A stretch of DNA of 18,583 nucleotides from an uncultured Clostridia bacterium (GCA_947567585.1 CANONE010000025.1:1-18583), one strand, 5' to 3'; positions 7,003-14,118 are shown, numbered from the stretch's first letter. The notes: a model not told the origin generated them from the letters alone. Program-made: numbers and translations.

Positions 7003-7707
7003 ATGGACAATGAAGGCAAAAACATTTTAGTGGTGGACGACGACCGGGAGATTGTGCGGGCTATCGCTCTGACCTTAGAGGGCGAGGGCTATACTGTGTT
7101 TAAGGCATACGACGGGCTGGAAGCTTTGGATATGGTTACCACAAAAAACATTCACTTAATTATTATTGATGTGATGATGCCTCGGATGGACGGCCTTTCC
7201 GCCATTATGCGCATTCGGGACGGGAAAAATCTGCCCATTATCGTCCTTTCCGCCAAAAGCGAAAACAGCGATAAGGTGCTGGGCCTCTCCATGGGCGCGG
7301 ACGACTATGTCACCAAGCCCTTTAACCCCATGGAGCTGGCGGCCCGGGTGAAATCCCAGCTGCGGCGGTACACCAGCCTGGGAGATATCAATTCCCGGGG
7401 GGAAAACGTGATTGTCAACGGCCGGCTGCGGTTTAATCTGGACGAGCATGTCCTCTACGCCGACAACGAGCCGGTGAAGCTCACCGCCACGGAAACAAAG
7501 ATTGTGGAGCTCTTAATGCGCAATCCCGGCCGGATCTTCCCGGCGGAAGAGATTTACAGCAAGATCTGGAACGAGTCCGCCTATTCCACGGAGAATACGG
7601 TCATGGTACACATCCGGCGCATTCGGGAGAAGATTGAAATCAACCCCAGCGAACCGGAATACTTAAAGGTGGTGTGGGGAATTGGGTACAAATTTGAGAA
7701 GCACTGA
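7003..7707 (+). CDS. OmpR/PhoB-family response regulator (VanR-like)
   Basis: This 234-residue protein has a receiver domain followed by a winged-helix DNA-binding domain. In the receiver the acidic pocket is D12-D14, the phospho-acceptor is D56 (IIIDVMMP), the switch residue is S83 (IVLSAKS) and the conserved lysine is K105 (YVTKPF). The C-terminal part shows the OmpR-type pattern LTATETKIVELLMRNPGRIF and ends in WGIGYKFE. ATG 7003 has AGGAGG eight bases upstream; an upstream in-frame ATG (6925) lies on the promoter and is not used. The gene overlaps the following kinase gene, so they form one operon. Likely targets include its own promoter with the TTTTGTAAG repeats. Confidence 0.95.
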   Translation: MDNEGKNILVVDDDREIVRAIALTLEGEGYTVFKAYDGLEALDMVTTKNIHLIIIDVMMPRMDGLSAIMRIRDGKNLPIIVLSAKSENSDKVLGLSMGADDYVTKPFNPMELAARVKSQLRRYTSLGDINSRGENVIVNGRLRFNLDEHVLYADNEPVKLTATETKIVELLMRNPGRIFPAEEIYSKIWNESAYSTENTVMVHIRRIREKIEINPSEPEYLKVVWGIGYKFEKH

Positions 7708-9451
7708 AAACGCCGGAAGCGGGGAGCCCCGCCGGAATACCTTCGCGGGGCTTCTTTCCTGGGCGAGCCTTTTACTGCTTTTGTGCGCGGCTTGCTGCGC
7801 GGCCCTTTTTTTCATTATGGTGCTGGTGAATCCCCGTATGCTGGGGTATGCCGCCAGCCACCTGCAGCAGTTCGCGGGGAGCTCTTCTCCCACTGTGCCC
7901 AACATGGACGGAACCTTTCAGGCAGCTCTGCCCTACGAAGAGATGGTCTACACCTATACGGTGCAAATTGTCAGCGCTTTGGCCATCTTATTGACAGCGC
8001 TGGTATTGGTCTTCCTGTTCCGGCAGGACCGGCACGCCTTTGAGGACCTGGTGGCCCGGGGACTGGGGCGGATTTGGGTGGAGGTAAAGCTGGCGGCTTT
8101 ATGTATCCTGCTGATGACCGGCATGACCGTACTGGCCTGGGGCAGCGGCACGGAGAAAACCTATGGCATTACCATTGTCTGCGTGCTGACGGTCTACCTG
8201 CTGTGCTTGGACATCAGCCACAACCGCCGCTTTTTTGGGCATAATATCATCCACTCTGTGCTTATTCGGGTGAATCATTACCACCGCATGACTACCTTTG
8301 AGCAGCGGGCCGTCCGCAGGGTGTACGCCACCATCGGCATTGTGCTGGCCCTGATTTCGCTGGGAATTCTGGGGTTCGCTATTGCCGTGAACATTTTTTA
8401 CAACTATGAAAAGTTTGCCTTTATCATCCCCTTTACCGCCATTGTGGGCATCATAGGCACGGTGTGGTGGTATATTCTGGCTTTAAAGCGGGACCTGCGG
8501 GACTGGAACCTGCTAATGGCCCAGATTACCGAGATGTACGGCGGGGATTTAAACGCCGTGAACCACGTCCCGCCCACTTCTAACCTTTACGACTGCGCTA
8601 TGCAGCTGAACATGGTCCGCATTGGGGTGCAGAAGGCCGTGGAAGAGGGCACCAAGGCGGACCGCACCAAGATCGAGCTGATTACCAATGTGTCTCACGA
8701 CATCAAGACCCCTCTGACCTCCATTATCAGCTATGTAGAGCTCCTAAAGAAGGAGCCGGACCTGCCCCCCGCCGCCAGAGACTATGTACAGACCATCTCC
8801 CAGAAGGCCCAGCGGCTTAGCGGCATTGTACAGGATGTGTTTGAGGTCAGCAAGGCTGCTACCGGGAACATCTCCTTGAATCTGGACGATTTGGATATTG
8901 GCCGGCTGCTGCGGCAGACTTTCGGAGAGATGGAAGAGGTGATGGAGCGCTCTCAGCTCCAGTGGCGCGTGGATATTCCCGAGACGCCTATGGTAGTCCG
9001 GGCCGACGGCCAGCGGCTGTACCGGGTCTTTCAGAACCTGATCCGCAACTGCGCCCAGTATTCACTGGAGGGCTCCCGGGTGTATGTGGCGCTGTCGGCC
9101 CAAGGGGGCGTTACCCAGGTGAGTATCCGGAATATCTCCAAAACGGAGATTACCATGAACGGCGAAGACCTTACCGCCCGTTTTGTCCGGGGAGACCAGA
9201 ACCGCACCACAGAGGGCAGCGGCCTGGGGCTCTCCATTGCCAAAAGCTTTACGGAGGCTTGCGGCGGGCGCTTCTTTGTGCGCACAGATGGCGATCTGTT
9301 TATTGTCACCGTACAATTCCCCTTGGTGGAGAACGCCTCTTCCGGGCCGGCGCTTACTCTGGAGCCCGAGGCGGCTCCCATGGCGGAAGAGCCCGGAGCG
9401 TTGATTCACAACCTGCCGGACGCGGGGCCTGGAAGTCCGCCGCTTACCTAA
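7682..9451 (+). CDS. Membrane sensor histidine kinase, partner of the preceding regulator
   Basis: This protein of about 589 residues has several hydrophobic helices (about 24-48, 90-113, 135-152, 160-176, 213-240, 245-268), then a HisKA dimerisation domain with H339 (NVSHDIKTPLTS) and an HATPase domain. The ATPase has an N-box at 452-461 (NLIRNCAQYS) and a G2 box EGSGLGLSIAKS at 511-522. The usual DxGxG G1 box is not evident (RNISKTEI instead); from memory, this divergence is shared by many Clostridial kinases of this type and need not mean inactivity. The start is uncertain: TTG at 7682 gives a 26-base overlap with the regulator gene, and TTG at 7694 is an alternative. The signal is unknown; no transporter of the BceAB or VanX type lies next to it. 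Confidence 0.92.
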   Translation: MGTNLRSTENAGSGEPRRNTFAGLLSWASLLLLLCAACCAALFFIMVLVNPRMLGYAASHLQQFAGSSSPTVPNMDGTFQAALPYEEMVYTYTVQIVSALAILLTALVLVFLFRQDRHAFEDLVARGLGRIWVEVKLAALCILLMTGMTVLAWGSGTEKTYGITIVCVLTVYLLCLDISHNRRFFGHNIIHSVLIRVNHYHRMTTFEQRAVRRVYATIGIVLALISLGILGFAIAVNIFYNYEKFAFIIPFTAIVGIIGTVWWYILALKRDLRDWNLLMAQITEMYGGDLNAVNHVPPTSNLYDCAMQLNMVRIGVQKAVEEGTKADRTKIELITNVSHDIKTPLTSIISYVELLKKEPDLPPAARDYVQTISQKAQRLSGIVQDVFEVSKAATGNISLNLDDLDIGRLLRQTFGEMEEVMERSQLQWRVDIPETPMVVRADGQRLYRVFQNLIRNCAQYSLEGSRVYVALSAQGGVTQVSIRNISKTEITMNGEDLTARFVRGDQNRTTEGSGLGLSIAKSFTEACGGRFFVRTDGDLFIVTVQFPLVENASSGPALTLEPEAAPMAEEPGALIHNLPDAGPGSPPLT

Positions 9452-9493
9452 GGAAGGGCCCAATCCATCGCGAATACGACAAGGAGTGTTTTT

Positions 9494-9994
9494 ATGTCAA
9501 AGCTTATTATTCTCCGGGGGAACTCCGGCAGCGGGAAAACCACCGCGGCCAAAGCCTTACAGGAAAAGTTTGGCCCCAATACCATGCTGCTCTCTCACGA
9601 CATGGTCCGGATGCAGATCCTGTATGTATGGAGCCGGGAAGGGTTGGAAAAATCCCTGCCGCTGATGCGGGAGCTGCTGGAGTATGGCCGGCTGCACTCG
9701 GCGGTCACCATTTTGGAGGGCATCCTCCCCGCCGTGGACTATCTTCCGCTGTTTGAAACAGCCCGGGCAGGGTTTGGCCAGAATATCTTCGCCTATTATT
9801 ACGATCTGCCCTTTGAGGAAACCCTGCGCCGCCACCAGACCAAGCCCAACCGGGACGAGTTCGGCGAAGAGGACATGCGCCGCTGGTGGCGGGAAAAGGA
9901 TTATCTGCCCAACATCCCTGAAACCGTTCTGAGCCCAGACATCAGCCTGCATGACGCGGTGGAAAGGATATACAGCGATGTAACAGGATCCTAA
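9494..9994 (+). CDS. Small P-loop kinase of unknown substrate (AAA_33/zeta-toxin-like fold)
   Basis: This 166-residue protein has a Walker A motif GNSGSGKTT at residues 9-17 right after the first strand. A DMVR-type substrate-site segment (LLSHDMVRMQ) follows, and a lid rich in Arg and Trp (EETLRRHQTKPNRDEF, MRRWWREKDYL) comes later. That is the usual order of nucleotide- or small-molecule kinases and phosphotransferases of the AAA_33/chloramphenicol-phosphotransferase group. The substrate cannot be assigned. AAGGAG precedes the ATG at good spacing. The 42-base gap after the histidine kinase holds no terminator, so it is probably the third gene of the operon. No antitoxin-like gene accompanies it, which argues against a zeta toxin. 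Confidence 0.8.
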   Translation: MSKLIILRGNSGSGKTTAAKALQEKFGPNTMLLSHDMVRMQILYVWSREGLEKSLPLMRELLEYGRLHSAVTILEGILPAVDYLPLFETARAGFGQNIFAYYYDLPFEETLRRHQTKPNRDEFGEEDMRRWWREKDYLPNIPETVLSPDISLHDAVERIYSDVTGS

Positions 9995-10000
9995 AAGATA

Positions 10001-10035
10001 AGCGCCGCCGGAAGGAGTTGCCTTTCAGCGGCGCT
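10001..10035. terminator. Hairpin between convergent genes
   Basis: AGCGCCGC (10001-10008) and GCGGCGCT (10028-10035) form an eight-base-pair stem, with an inner GGAAGG/CCTT pairing. Short T-rich tracts follow on both strands (TTTCG on plus, TTATCTTTT on minus), so it may end both the kinase and the larE-type transcripts. Confidence 0.65.
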
Positions 10036-10075
10036 TTCGCCTCTCAGTCAGTCTGTATTCATGCCAGCGTCATGC

Positions 10076-10825
10076 CTAAGGCCGGCCCATCAGGTCCAGC
10101 GCTGTTTCCTGAAAACCCGCTTCCAGCAGCGCCGCGCACAACCTTTCCCGATGCTGTAAGGCCAGGGGCATCTGTTCCGGAGGCAGCTGAATCAGAGCCA
10201 CATTGCCCCGGACGCGGACCCGGAAGTCCGTAAAGCCCAGCCGGGCCAGAACATCCTCCGCCGCCTCTACCTGCCGGAGCAGCGTTTCCGTCAGGGGCCT
10301 GCCGGCAGGGATCCGGGTAGCCAGGCAGGCGTAGGCGGGCTTGTCCCATGTGAAAAGCTCCGCCGCCTGGGAACGGGCCCGGATTTCATCTTTGGTCAGC
10401 CCGCACTGGCGTAAAGGGGAGCGCACGGAAAGCTCCTGAAGAGCCCGCATTCCCGGCCGGTCTCCCGCGTCGTCAGAGGCGTTGGTACCGTCGATGACCA
10501 CTTGATAACCGTCCTTTTGGGCTTGACGGGAGAGGGCGGAAAACAATTCCCGCTTACACCAATAGCAGCGGTCCGCCGCATTTTCCCGTATCTTGCCGGA
10601 AAGCAAAATATCCACGGGAACGACGGTAAGGGGCGCTCCCAGCTGCCGGCACAGCCGGCGGGCGTCCGCTTCCTCAAAGGCGGGCTGAAAGACGGTCTTT
10701 ACAAAATAAGGACGGACGTCCGCCCCATATGTCAAGGCCGCCCACAGCAGAAAGGCCGAGTCCACGCCGCCGGAAAAGCCCAGGGCCACTTTGGGGTTTT
10801 CCTGAAAAAAAGTCTGTAAATCCAT
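10076..10825 (-). CDS. larE: LarE-type ATP-dependent sulfur transferase (PP-loop)
   Basis: This 249-residue protein is full length for LarE. It carries the PP-loop ATP-pyrophosphatase motif SGGVDS at 18-23, a GTNASD motif at 113-118, and DKPAYACLATRIPAG at 161-175. LarE adenylates the carboxylate of the nicotinic acid precursor and transfers sulfur, making the Ni-pincer cofactor of lactate racemase and related enzymes. C167 aligns with the sacrificial cysteine of the Lactobacillus enzyme. C87 and C90 (RCYWCK) give the three-cysteine set that in some homologues holds a [4Fe-4S] cluster and allows catalytic turnover. AAGGAG precedes the ATG. No larA, larB or larC is in the window, so a role in another sulfur transfer remains possible. 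Confidence 0.88.
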   Translation of the reverse strand: MDLQTFFQENPKVALGFSGGVDSAFLLWAALTYGADVRPYFVKTVFQPAFEEADARRLCRQLGAPLTVVPVDILLSGKIRENAADRCYWCKRELFSALSRQAQKDGYQVVIDGTNASDDAGDRPGMRALQELSVRSPLRQCGLTKDEIRARSQAAELFTWDKPAYACLATRIPAGRPLTETLLRQVEAAEDVLARLGFTDFRVRVRGNVALIQLPPEQMPLALQHRERLCAALLEAGFQETALDLMGRP

Positions 10826-10855
10826 GATGGGGTCTCCTTCTGTTTACTGCCTACT

Positions 10856-10884
10856 ATTATAACCGCCGCCGCCGCGATTGGCAA
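10856..10884 (-). promoter_or_regulatory. Sigma-A promoter of the larE-type gene
   Basis: On the minus strand TTGCCA (10884-10879) and a consensus TATAAT (10861-10856) are 17 bases apart. The transcript would start near 10850 with a leader of about 25 bases. The stretch from 10885 to 11044 upstream holds no gene; a GTACGG/CCGCAC imperfect inverted repeat around 10915-10931 is the only symmetry I noticed. Confidence 0.8.
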
Positions 10885-11044
10885 GCCCATAAAAATCAGC
10901 CCCGGGTTTGGGACTGTGCGGCAACCGTACTTTTTCCCATAGGGCTTGAAATCGAGAAGATTCCCTGCTTATATCAAGGGGGAATACAGCGCTTAAAGCG
11001 CCGCCGCGAACAGGCGCACAGCCTTTGCGCGGTATTGCAACAGC

Positions 11045-11083
11045 AAAAATAGCGTCCGGCATATCCATTGCCAGACGCTATTT
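11045..11083 (-). terminator. Intrinsic terminator of the sigma/anti-sigma operon
   Basis: AAATAGCGTC (11047-11056) pairs with GACGCTATTT (11074-11083), and an inner GGCA/TGCC extends the stem. Read on the minus strand, the stem runs into TTTTTG. It lies 12 bases after the anti-sigma gene stop. Confidence 0.9.
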
Positions 11084-11095
11084 CAATTTTCGAGG

Positions 11096-11842
11096 CTATC
11101 CGCTTTGCTTTCCATGGCCGCAGCCGTGGCCCGCGCCATGATGGCCCTGGCCGGAGCCTGCCATGTTGGGTTCTTTGCCGGAAAGGGCCGCGATTCTGTC
11201 CCGAATCTCCCGTATGCTCATGTTTTGCACATCTTCCGGGGTGACAGTGGGGTCCAGCGCCTGCAGCTCCAGAAAAACCCGGTATTTGCCGCAGGAAAGC
11301 CCTGCCTGGTGGGCGGCCTCCGATTCCGCCCGGCCTCCGGCGTGGCAATGGACATTATTCTGCCGCCCGCCGGTGCAATGCTCCACCGTTGCCAGCATTT
11401 TGCAGCTTCTCTGCTGGTCGTCGCAGGCCACGAAGATGGACAGAGATTCTCCTCTTTCCAGGTAAGCCTGCATCCGCTGATCTGCAAGAAGAGTGTCCAG
11501 GGCCTGGGCATAGTCCATAAACTGTAGGTCCAGCCCTTCCAAAAGCGCTTTGCCGTCCTCGTTGCAGCCCTCTACGGCCACCACCCGGTCAAAGCGGTTG
11601 ACGCTCAGCTCCAGAGAGGGATTGACGTCAATACTGATAGCGGATACCGGCATAAAGAACAGCCCCGCGCTCAACCCCACGAAAAGCAGGAAGCTGGCTA
11701 AAGCGGCAGCCCACACAGCGGCGCGCCGTACCGGATGAGCCGCATAGCCCCGGGTCTTCTTAAAAAGAGCCCTTCGGGTTTTCTCAAGAAGCTCATCTTC
11801 GGCCGTCACCACCGCGAAAGCCTCTCGCAGGCGGTTATCCAT
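11096..11842 (-). CDS. RsgI-like transmembrane anti-sigma factor with Cys/His-rich external domain
   Basis: This 248-residue protein has a cytoplasmic part of about 41 residues, one transmembrane helix (42-64), then the conserved RsgI-type extracellular segment starting VSAISIDVNPSLELSVNRFD. In RsgI proteins the Asn-Pro bond of this segment is cut autocatalytically, which allows signalling to the sigma factor; here it would be N74-P75. The external part contains C93, C140, C147, C156, C166 and C184, a CHAGG segment, a helical domain ending near 222, and a tail GHHGAGHGCGHGKQSG. The cytoplasmic part is helical and does not look like the RsgI_N domain that binds SigI. ATG 11842 has GGGAGG eight bases upstream and overlaps the sigma gene end by eight bases, so the pair is translationally coupled. 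Its ligand is unknown. Confidence 0.85.
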   Translation of the reverse strand: MDNRLREAFAVVTAEDELLEKTRRALFKKTRGYAAHPVRRAAVWAAALASFLLFVGLSAGLFFMPVSAISIDVNPSLELSVNRFDRVVAVEGCNEDGKALLEGLDLQFMDYAQALDTLLADQRMQAYLERGESLSIFVACDDQQRSCKMLATVEHCTGGRQNNVHCHAGGRAESEAAHQAGLSCGKYRVFLELQALDPTVTPEDVQNMSIREIRDRIAALSGKEPNMAGSGQGHHGAGHGCGHGKQSG

Positions 11843-12317
11843 CTTCATCACCTCCCAGCCTTTCCTGTAGCAGCTTTTTGGAGCGCGTCAGAAGCGAGTA
11901 TACCGTGTTCACATTTTTCTTCATAATATGTCCGATTTCCGGCGCAGTATACCCTTCGTAATAGTGGAGATACACTGCGTCCCGATACTTTTCCGGCAAG
12001 GAGAGCACCGCGTCCAGCACATCCCGGGTATCCGCAGAGGTATCCGCAGGCAGGTCCGTCAGTTCATCAAGGGGCACCGTCCGGCTGCGAAAAAAACTTT
12101 TCAGCAAATCCTTGCAGGCATTGATGGTGACCCGGACAAACCAAGCTTTTTCATGCTCTTCATTTTCAAACACAGCGGAGCTGAGGACATATTTCAGAAA
12201 CACCGTTTGAAAAATATCCTCAGAGTCAGCCTGATTTTTTAGGTGCATCAGGCATATTCGCCGGACCAGCCCGGCATACTGCTCAATCGCCCTATTGGCC
12301 TCCTGCTCGCTGCGCAT
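11835..12317 (-). CDS. ECF-type RNA polymerase sigma factor
   Basis: This 160-residue protein has the two-domain ECF layout. Region 2 is about residues 8-75 (LKNQADSEDIFQTVFLKYV, then HEKAWFVRVTINACKDLLKS). Region 4 is about 98-153 (LPEKYRDAVYLHYYEGYTAP, then NVNTVYSLLTRSKKLL), with its helix-turn-helix at EIGHIMKKNVNTVYSLL. It would direct RNA polymerase to a small regulon and be held at the membrane by the overlapping downstream anti-sigma gene. The ATG follows the stop of the secreted-protein gene by ten bases and has no clear ribosome binding site, so its translation may depend on the gene before it. No adjacent ECF-type autoregulated promoter is obvious. Confidence 0.93.
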   Translation of the reverse strand: MRSEQEANRAIEQYAGLVRRICLMHLKNQADSEDIFQTVFLKYVLSSAVFENEEHEKAWFVRVTINACKDLLKSFFRSRTVPLDELTDLPADTSADTRDVLDAVLSLPEKYRDAVYLHYYEGYTAPEIGHIMKKNVNTVYSLLTRSKKLLQERLGGDEDG

Positions 12318-12327
12318 GACTTATGTT

Positions 12328-12855
12328 TTAACAGTGTCCGTGTCCGCCGCCATGATGTCCGCCGCCGTGTCCCCAGCCATTGCCGTTGCCCCAACCGTTA
12401 CCGGAACCGTTTCCATTTCCATTGCCGCAGCCCTGGTGGCCGCAGCCGTTGGAACCGTAATTGTCACAGTAGCCGTCTCCGTCCGCGTCTACAAATCCGC
12501 AGCCCTCGTGGTGGCAATTCCCAGAGCCATAGTTGTCACAGATTCCGTCGCCGTCCTCATCAATGAAGGAGCAGTTATTGTGGCGGCAATTGCCGGTACC
12601 GTGATTATCGCAGTACCCATCGCCATCCGCATCTACAAAAGCGCAGTTTCTGTGGTAGCAGTTGCCGGAGCCGTAATTGTCACAGTAGCCGTCCCCGTCC
12701 GCGTCTACAAAGGAGCAACTAAACCGGACAAATCCGGCCTGGATGCCGCCGCATACGCCGTTGGCCGCCCCGCCGTGATGATGGGCCATAGCAGTGGGAG
12801 CCATCAAGCTCAGAGCCATTGCAGCCGCGGCCATTCCCGCAAAAAGTTTCTTCAT
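12328..12855 (-). CDS. Secreted Cys/His-rich protein with four DxDGDG repeats and a Gly/His tail
   Basis: This 175-residue protein has a signal peptide (MKKLFAGMAAAAMALSLMAP, cleavage expected after AMA at 24). A short linker with C35 follows, then four 24-residue repeats (47-142) of the form CxFVDADGDGYCDNxGxGNCxHxx. The tail (143-175) is Gly/Asn/Trp-rich, ends GHGGGHHGGGHGHC, and contains six His after residue 161. The DxDGDGxCD loop is the calcium-binding pattern of thrombospondin type 3 and dockerin/EF-hand loops, and the CxHxxC spacing could add disulfides or a metal site. GGAGG lies eight bases before the ATG. It is the first gene ahead of an ECF sigma/anti-sigma pair, with a ten-base gap. 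It could be a signal input, a target or a metal buffer; I recognise the motif, not a named function. Confidence 0.88.
   Translation of the reverse strand: MKKLFAGMAAAAMALSLMAPTAMAHHHGGAANGVCGGIQAGFVRFSCSFVDADGDGYCDNYGSGNCYHRNCAFVDADGDGYCDNHGTGNCRHNNCSFIDEDGDGICDNYGSGNCHHEGCGFVDADGDGYCDNYGSNGCGHQGCGNGNGNGSGNGWGNGNGWGHGGGHHGGGHGHC
12430..12717 (-). repeat. Four 72-bp tandem coding repeats
   Basis: Four contiguous 72-base units encode the 24-residue DxDGDGxCDN modules. Units 1, 2 and 4 are closest to each other; the third differs (FIDEDGDGICDN). The fourth carries SNGCGHQG in place of SGNCxHxx, shifting its second cysteine spacing. The array is coding and has no spacers of the CRISPR kind. Confidence 0.9.
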
Positions 12856-12900
12856 GTTCCATACCTCCAGTATATTTTCTCCGCCGCTTTACCGGCTTCA

Positions 12901-12909
12901 ATTATAACA
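12901..12909 (-). promoter_or_regulatory. Extended -10 promoter of the secreted protein-sigma-anti-sigma operon
   Basis: On the minus strand TGTTATAAT (12909-12901) is a full extended -10. No good -35 lies at the usual distance (the hexamer there is GGATTT). The start site would be near 12895, giving a leader of about 40 bases. An ECF-specific promoter was not recognised. The remaining gap to 13080 is AT-rich and holds no gene. Confidence 0.6.
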
Positions 12910-13080
12910 CGAATGAGAGAGCTAAATCCATGCGCGGGACAAAAATTTTTTTAAAAGTTTTCCATTTCGTGCGTTCGCGTTGTTCGCCCCCGCGTTAATA
13001 AAATTTACATCGCAGCTGTTACCTTTTTCCGCTCCCAGCGTCTAATAATTACAGTAAAGACTGTGGGAAGGGTGATGGAA

Positions 13081-14118
13081 ATGGAATTCCTGGATTTTAC
13101 CAGCCAAACGGCAGTAAGAGAATACGAAGACTTTGTAGAGAAGAATGGAGGCAGCTTCATGCAGTCCGTCCGCTGGTGCGGCGTAAAGCGGGACTGGCGG
13201 CACGAGGCCGTCATCTCCCGGGACGGGCAGGGGAATATCCGAGCCGCCTGCTTGGTTTTGATAAAAAGATTCCTGCCGCCTTTTAAATCCTTCCTCTATG
13301 CGCCCCGGGGCCCCGTCTGGGATTATAAAGATCAAAGCGCCTTTTGCGACCTGCTGCAGGGCTTGGAAGCTTTAGCGGAAAAATACCATGCCTACTCCTG
13401 CAAGATGGACCCCTTGATAGAGGAAACCGACAGCGAAAAAGTTTTCGCTTTGCGAAAAGCCGGGCTGAAGTTTACCCCCTGGCAGGAAGACGACCAGACG
13501 ATCCAGTGCCGGAACAACTACATTTTGGAAATCAACGGCCGCAGTGAAGAAGAGCTTTTGGCTTCCTTTAAAAGCAAATGCCGCTACAATATCCGTCTGG
13601 CCCAGCGAAAGGGCGTGCGCTGCGGAGTCTACGGCAAGGAGCGGCTGGATGATTTCCAAAGGCTTATGAAAGAAACCAGCGCCCGGGACGATTTCCAGGG
13701 CCGCTCCAAGGACTACTTTGCCCGGATGCTGGACGCCCTAGGGGACCGCTGCCGCCTGTATCTCTGCGAATACCAGGGAAAACCCCTTTCCGGGGCTATC
13801 TGCGTGCGGTATGGGGGCCAGGTCTGCTATGTGTATGGCGCCTCCGCATCGGACCACCGGGAGCTGATGCCCAACTATCTGATGCAGTGGGAGATGATCC
13901 GCTGGGCCGTGGAAACCGGCTGCCAAGTCTACGATTTCCAAGGCGTTCCCTACTGGTACGACCCCAACCACCCAAACTACGGCGTCTACCGCTTTAAAAC
14001 TGGCTTCAACGGGCGCTTAGCCGTCTATGCCGGTGAATTCGTGCAGGTATTCTCCAGACGTTACAAGGCCGCCTTTGACCATGCGCTGCGGTGCGTGGGG
14101 TATCAGAAGCTCCTCTAA
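13081..14118 (+). CDS. FemAB/FemX-family aminoacyltransferase
   Basis: This protein of about 345 residues has the duplicated GNAT-like fold of the Fem family. Family patterns include RCRYNIRLAQRKGV-type residues in the middle (KCRYNIRLAQRKGV), an LSGAICVRYGGQVCYVYGAS strand pair, and the C-terminal VYDFQGVPYWYDPNHPNYGV followed by YRFKTGFNG. Fem enzymes use aminoacyl-tRNA to add the first or later residues of the peptidoglycan cross-bridge to lipid II at the cytoplasmic membrane face. The length matches compact FemX rather than staphylococcal FemA, which carries an extra coiled-coil arm. I chose ATG 13081 because GGAAGGG lies eight bases upstream; ATG 13075 and GTG 13063 are alternatives. A weak promoter may lie at 13019-13049. 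It is a lone gene ending at the terminator at 14180. Confidence 0.9.
   Translation: MEFLDFTSQTAVREYEDFVEKNGGSFMQSVRWCGVKRDWRHEAVISRDGQGNIRAACLVLIKRFLPPFKSFLYAPRGPVWDYKDQSAFCDLLQGLEALAEKYHAYSCKMDPLIEETDSEKVFALRKAGLKFTPWQEDDQTIQCRNNYILEINGRSEEELLASFKSKCRYNIRLAQRKGVRCGVYGKERLDDFQRLMKETSARDDFQGRSKDYFARMLDALGDRCRLYLCEYQGKPLSGAICVRYGGQVCYVYGASASDHRELMPNYLMQWEMIRWAVETGCQVYDFQGVPYWYDPNHPNYGVYRFKTGFNGRLAVYAGEFVQVFSRRYKAAFDHALRCVGYQKLL

Noticed and set aside
6795..7013. Plus-strand 72-codon ORF before the response regulator
   Set aside because: It begins inside the terminator stem and crosses the promoter and the regulator start, with no ribosome binding site.
9494..9994. Zeta toxin of a toxin-antitoxin pair
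   Set aside because: The fold is similar, but no epsilon-like antitoxin gene is adjacent and the gene sits inside a two-component operon.
10844..11068. Minus-strand 74-codon ORF upstream of larE
   Set aside because: It would start inside the terminator of the sigma operon and run through the larE promoter, and it has no ribosome binding site.
12430..12717. CRISPR-like array
   Set aside because: The 72-base units are contiguous, in frame and without unique spacers; no cas gene is present. The 60-base units at 1243-1641 are rejected for the same reason.
12295..12954. Plus-strand 219-codon ORF with a membrane-like Val/Ala composition
   Set aside because: It is antisense to the secreted repeat gene and runs across the sigma gene start and the promoter. 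The Val/Ala pattern comes from reading GAC/GGC codons backwards.
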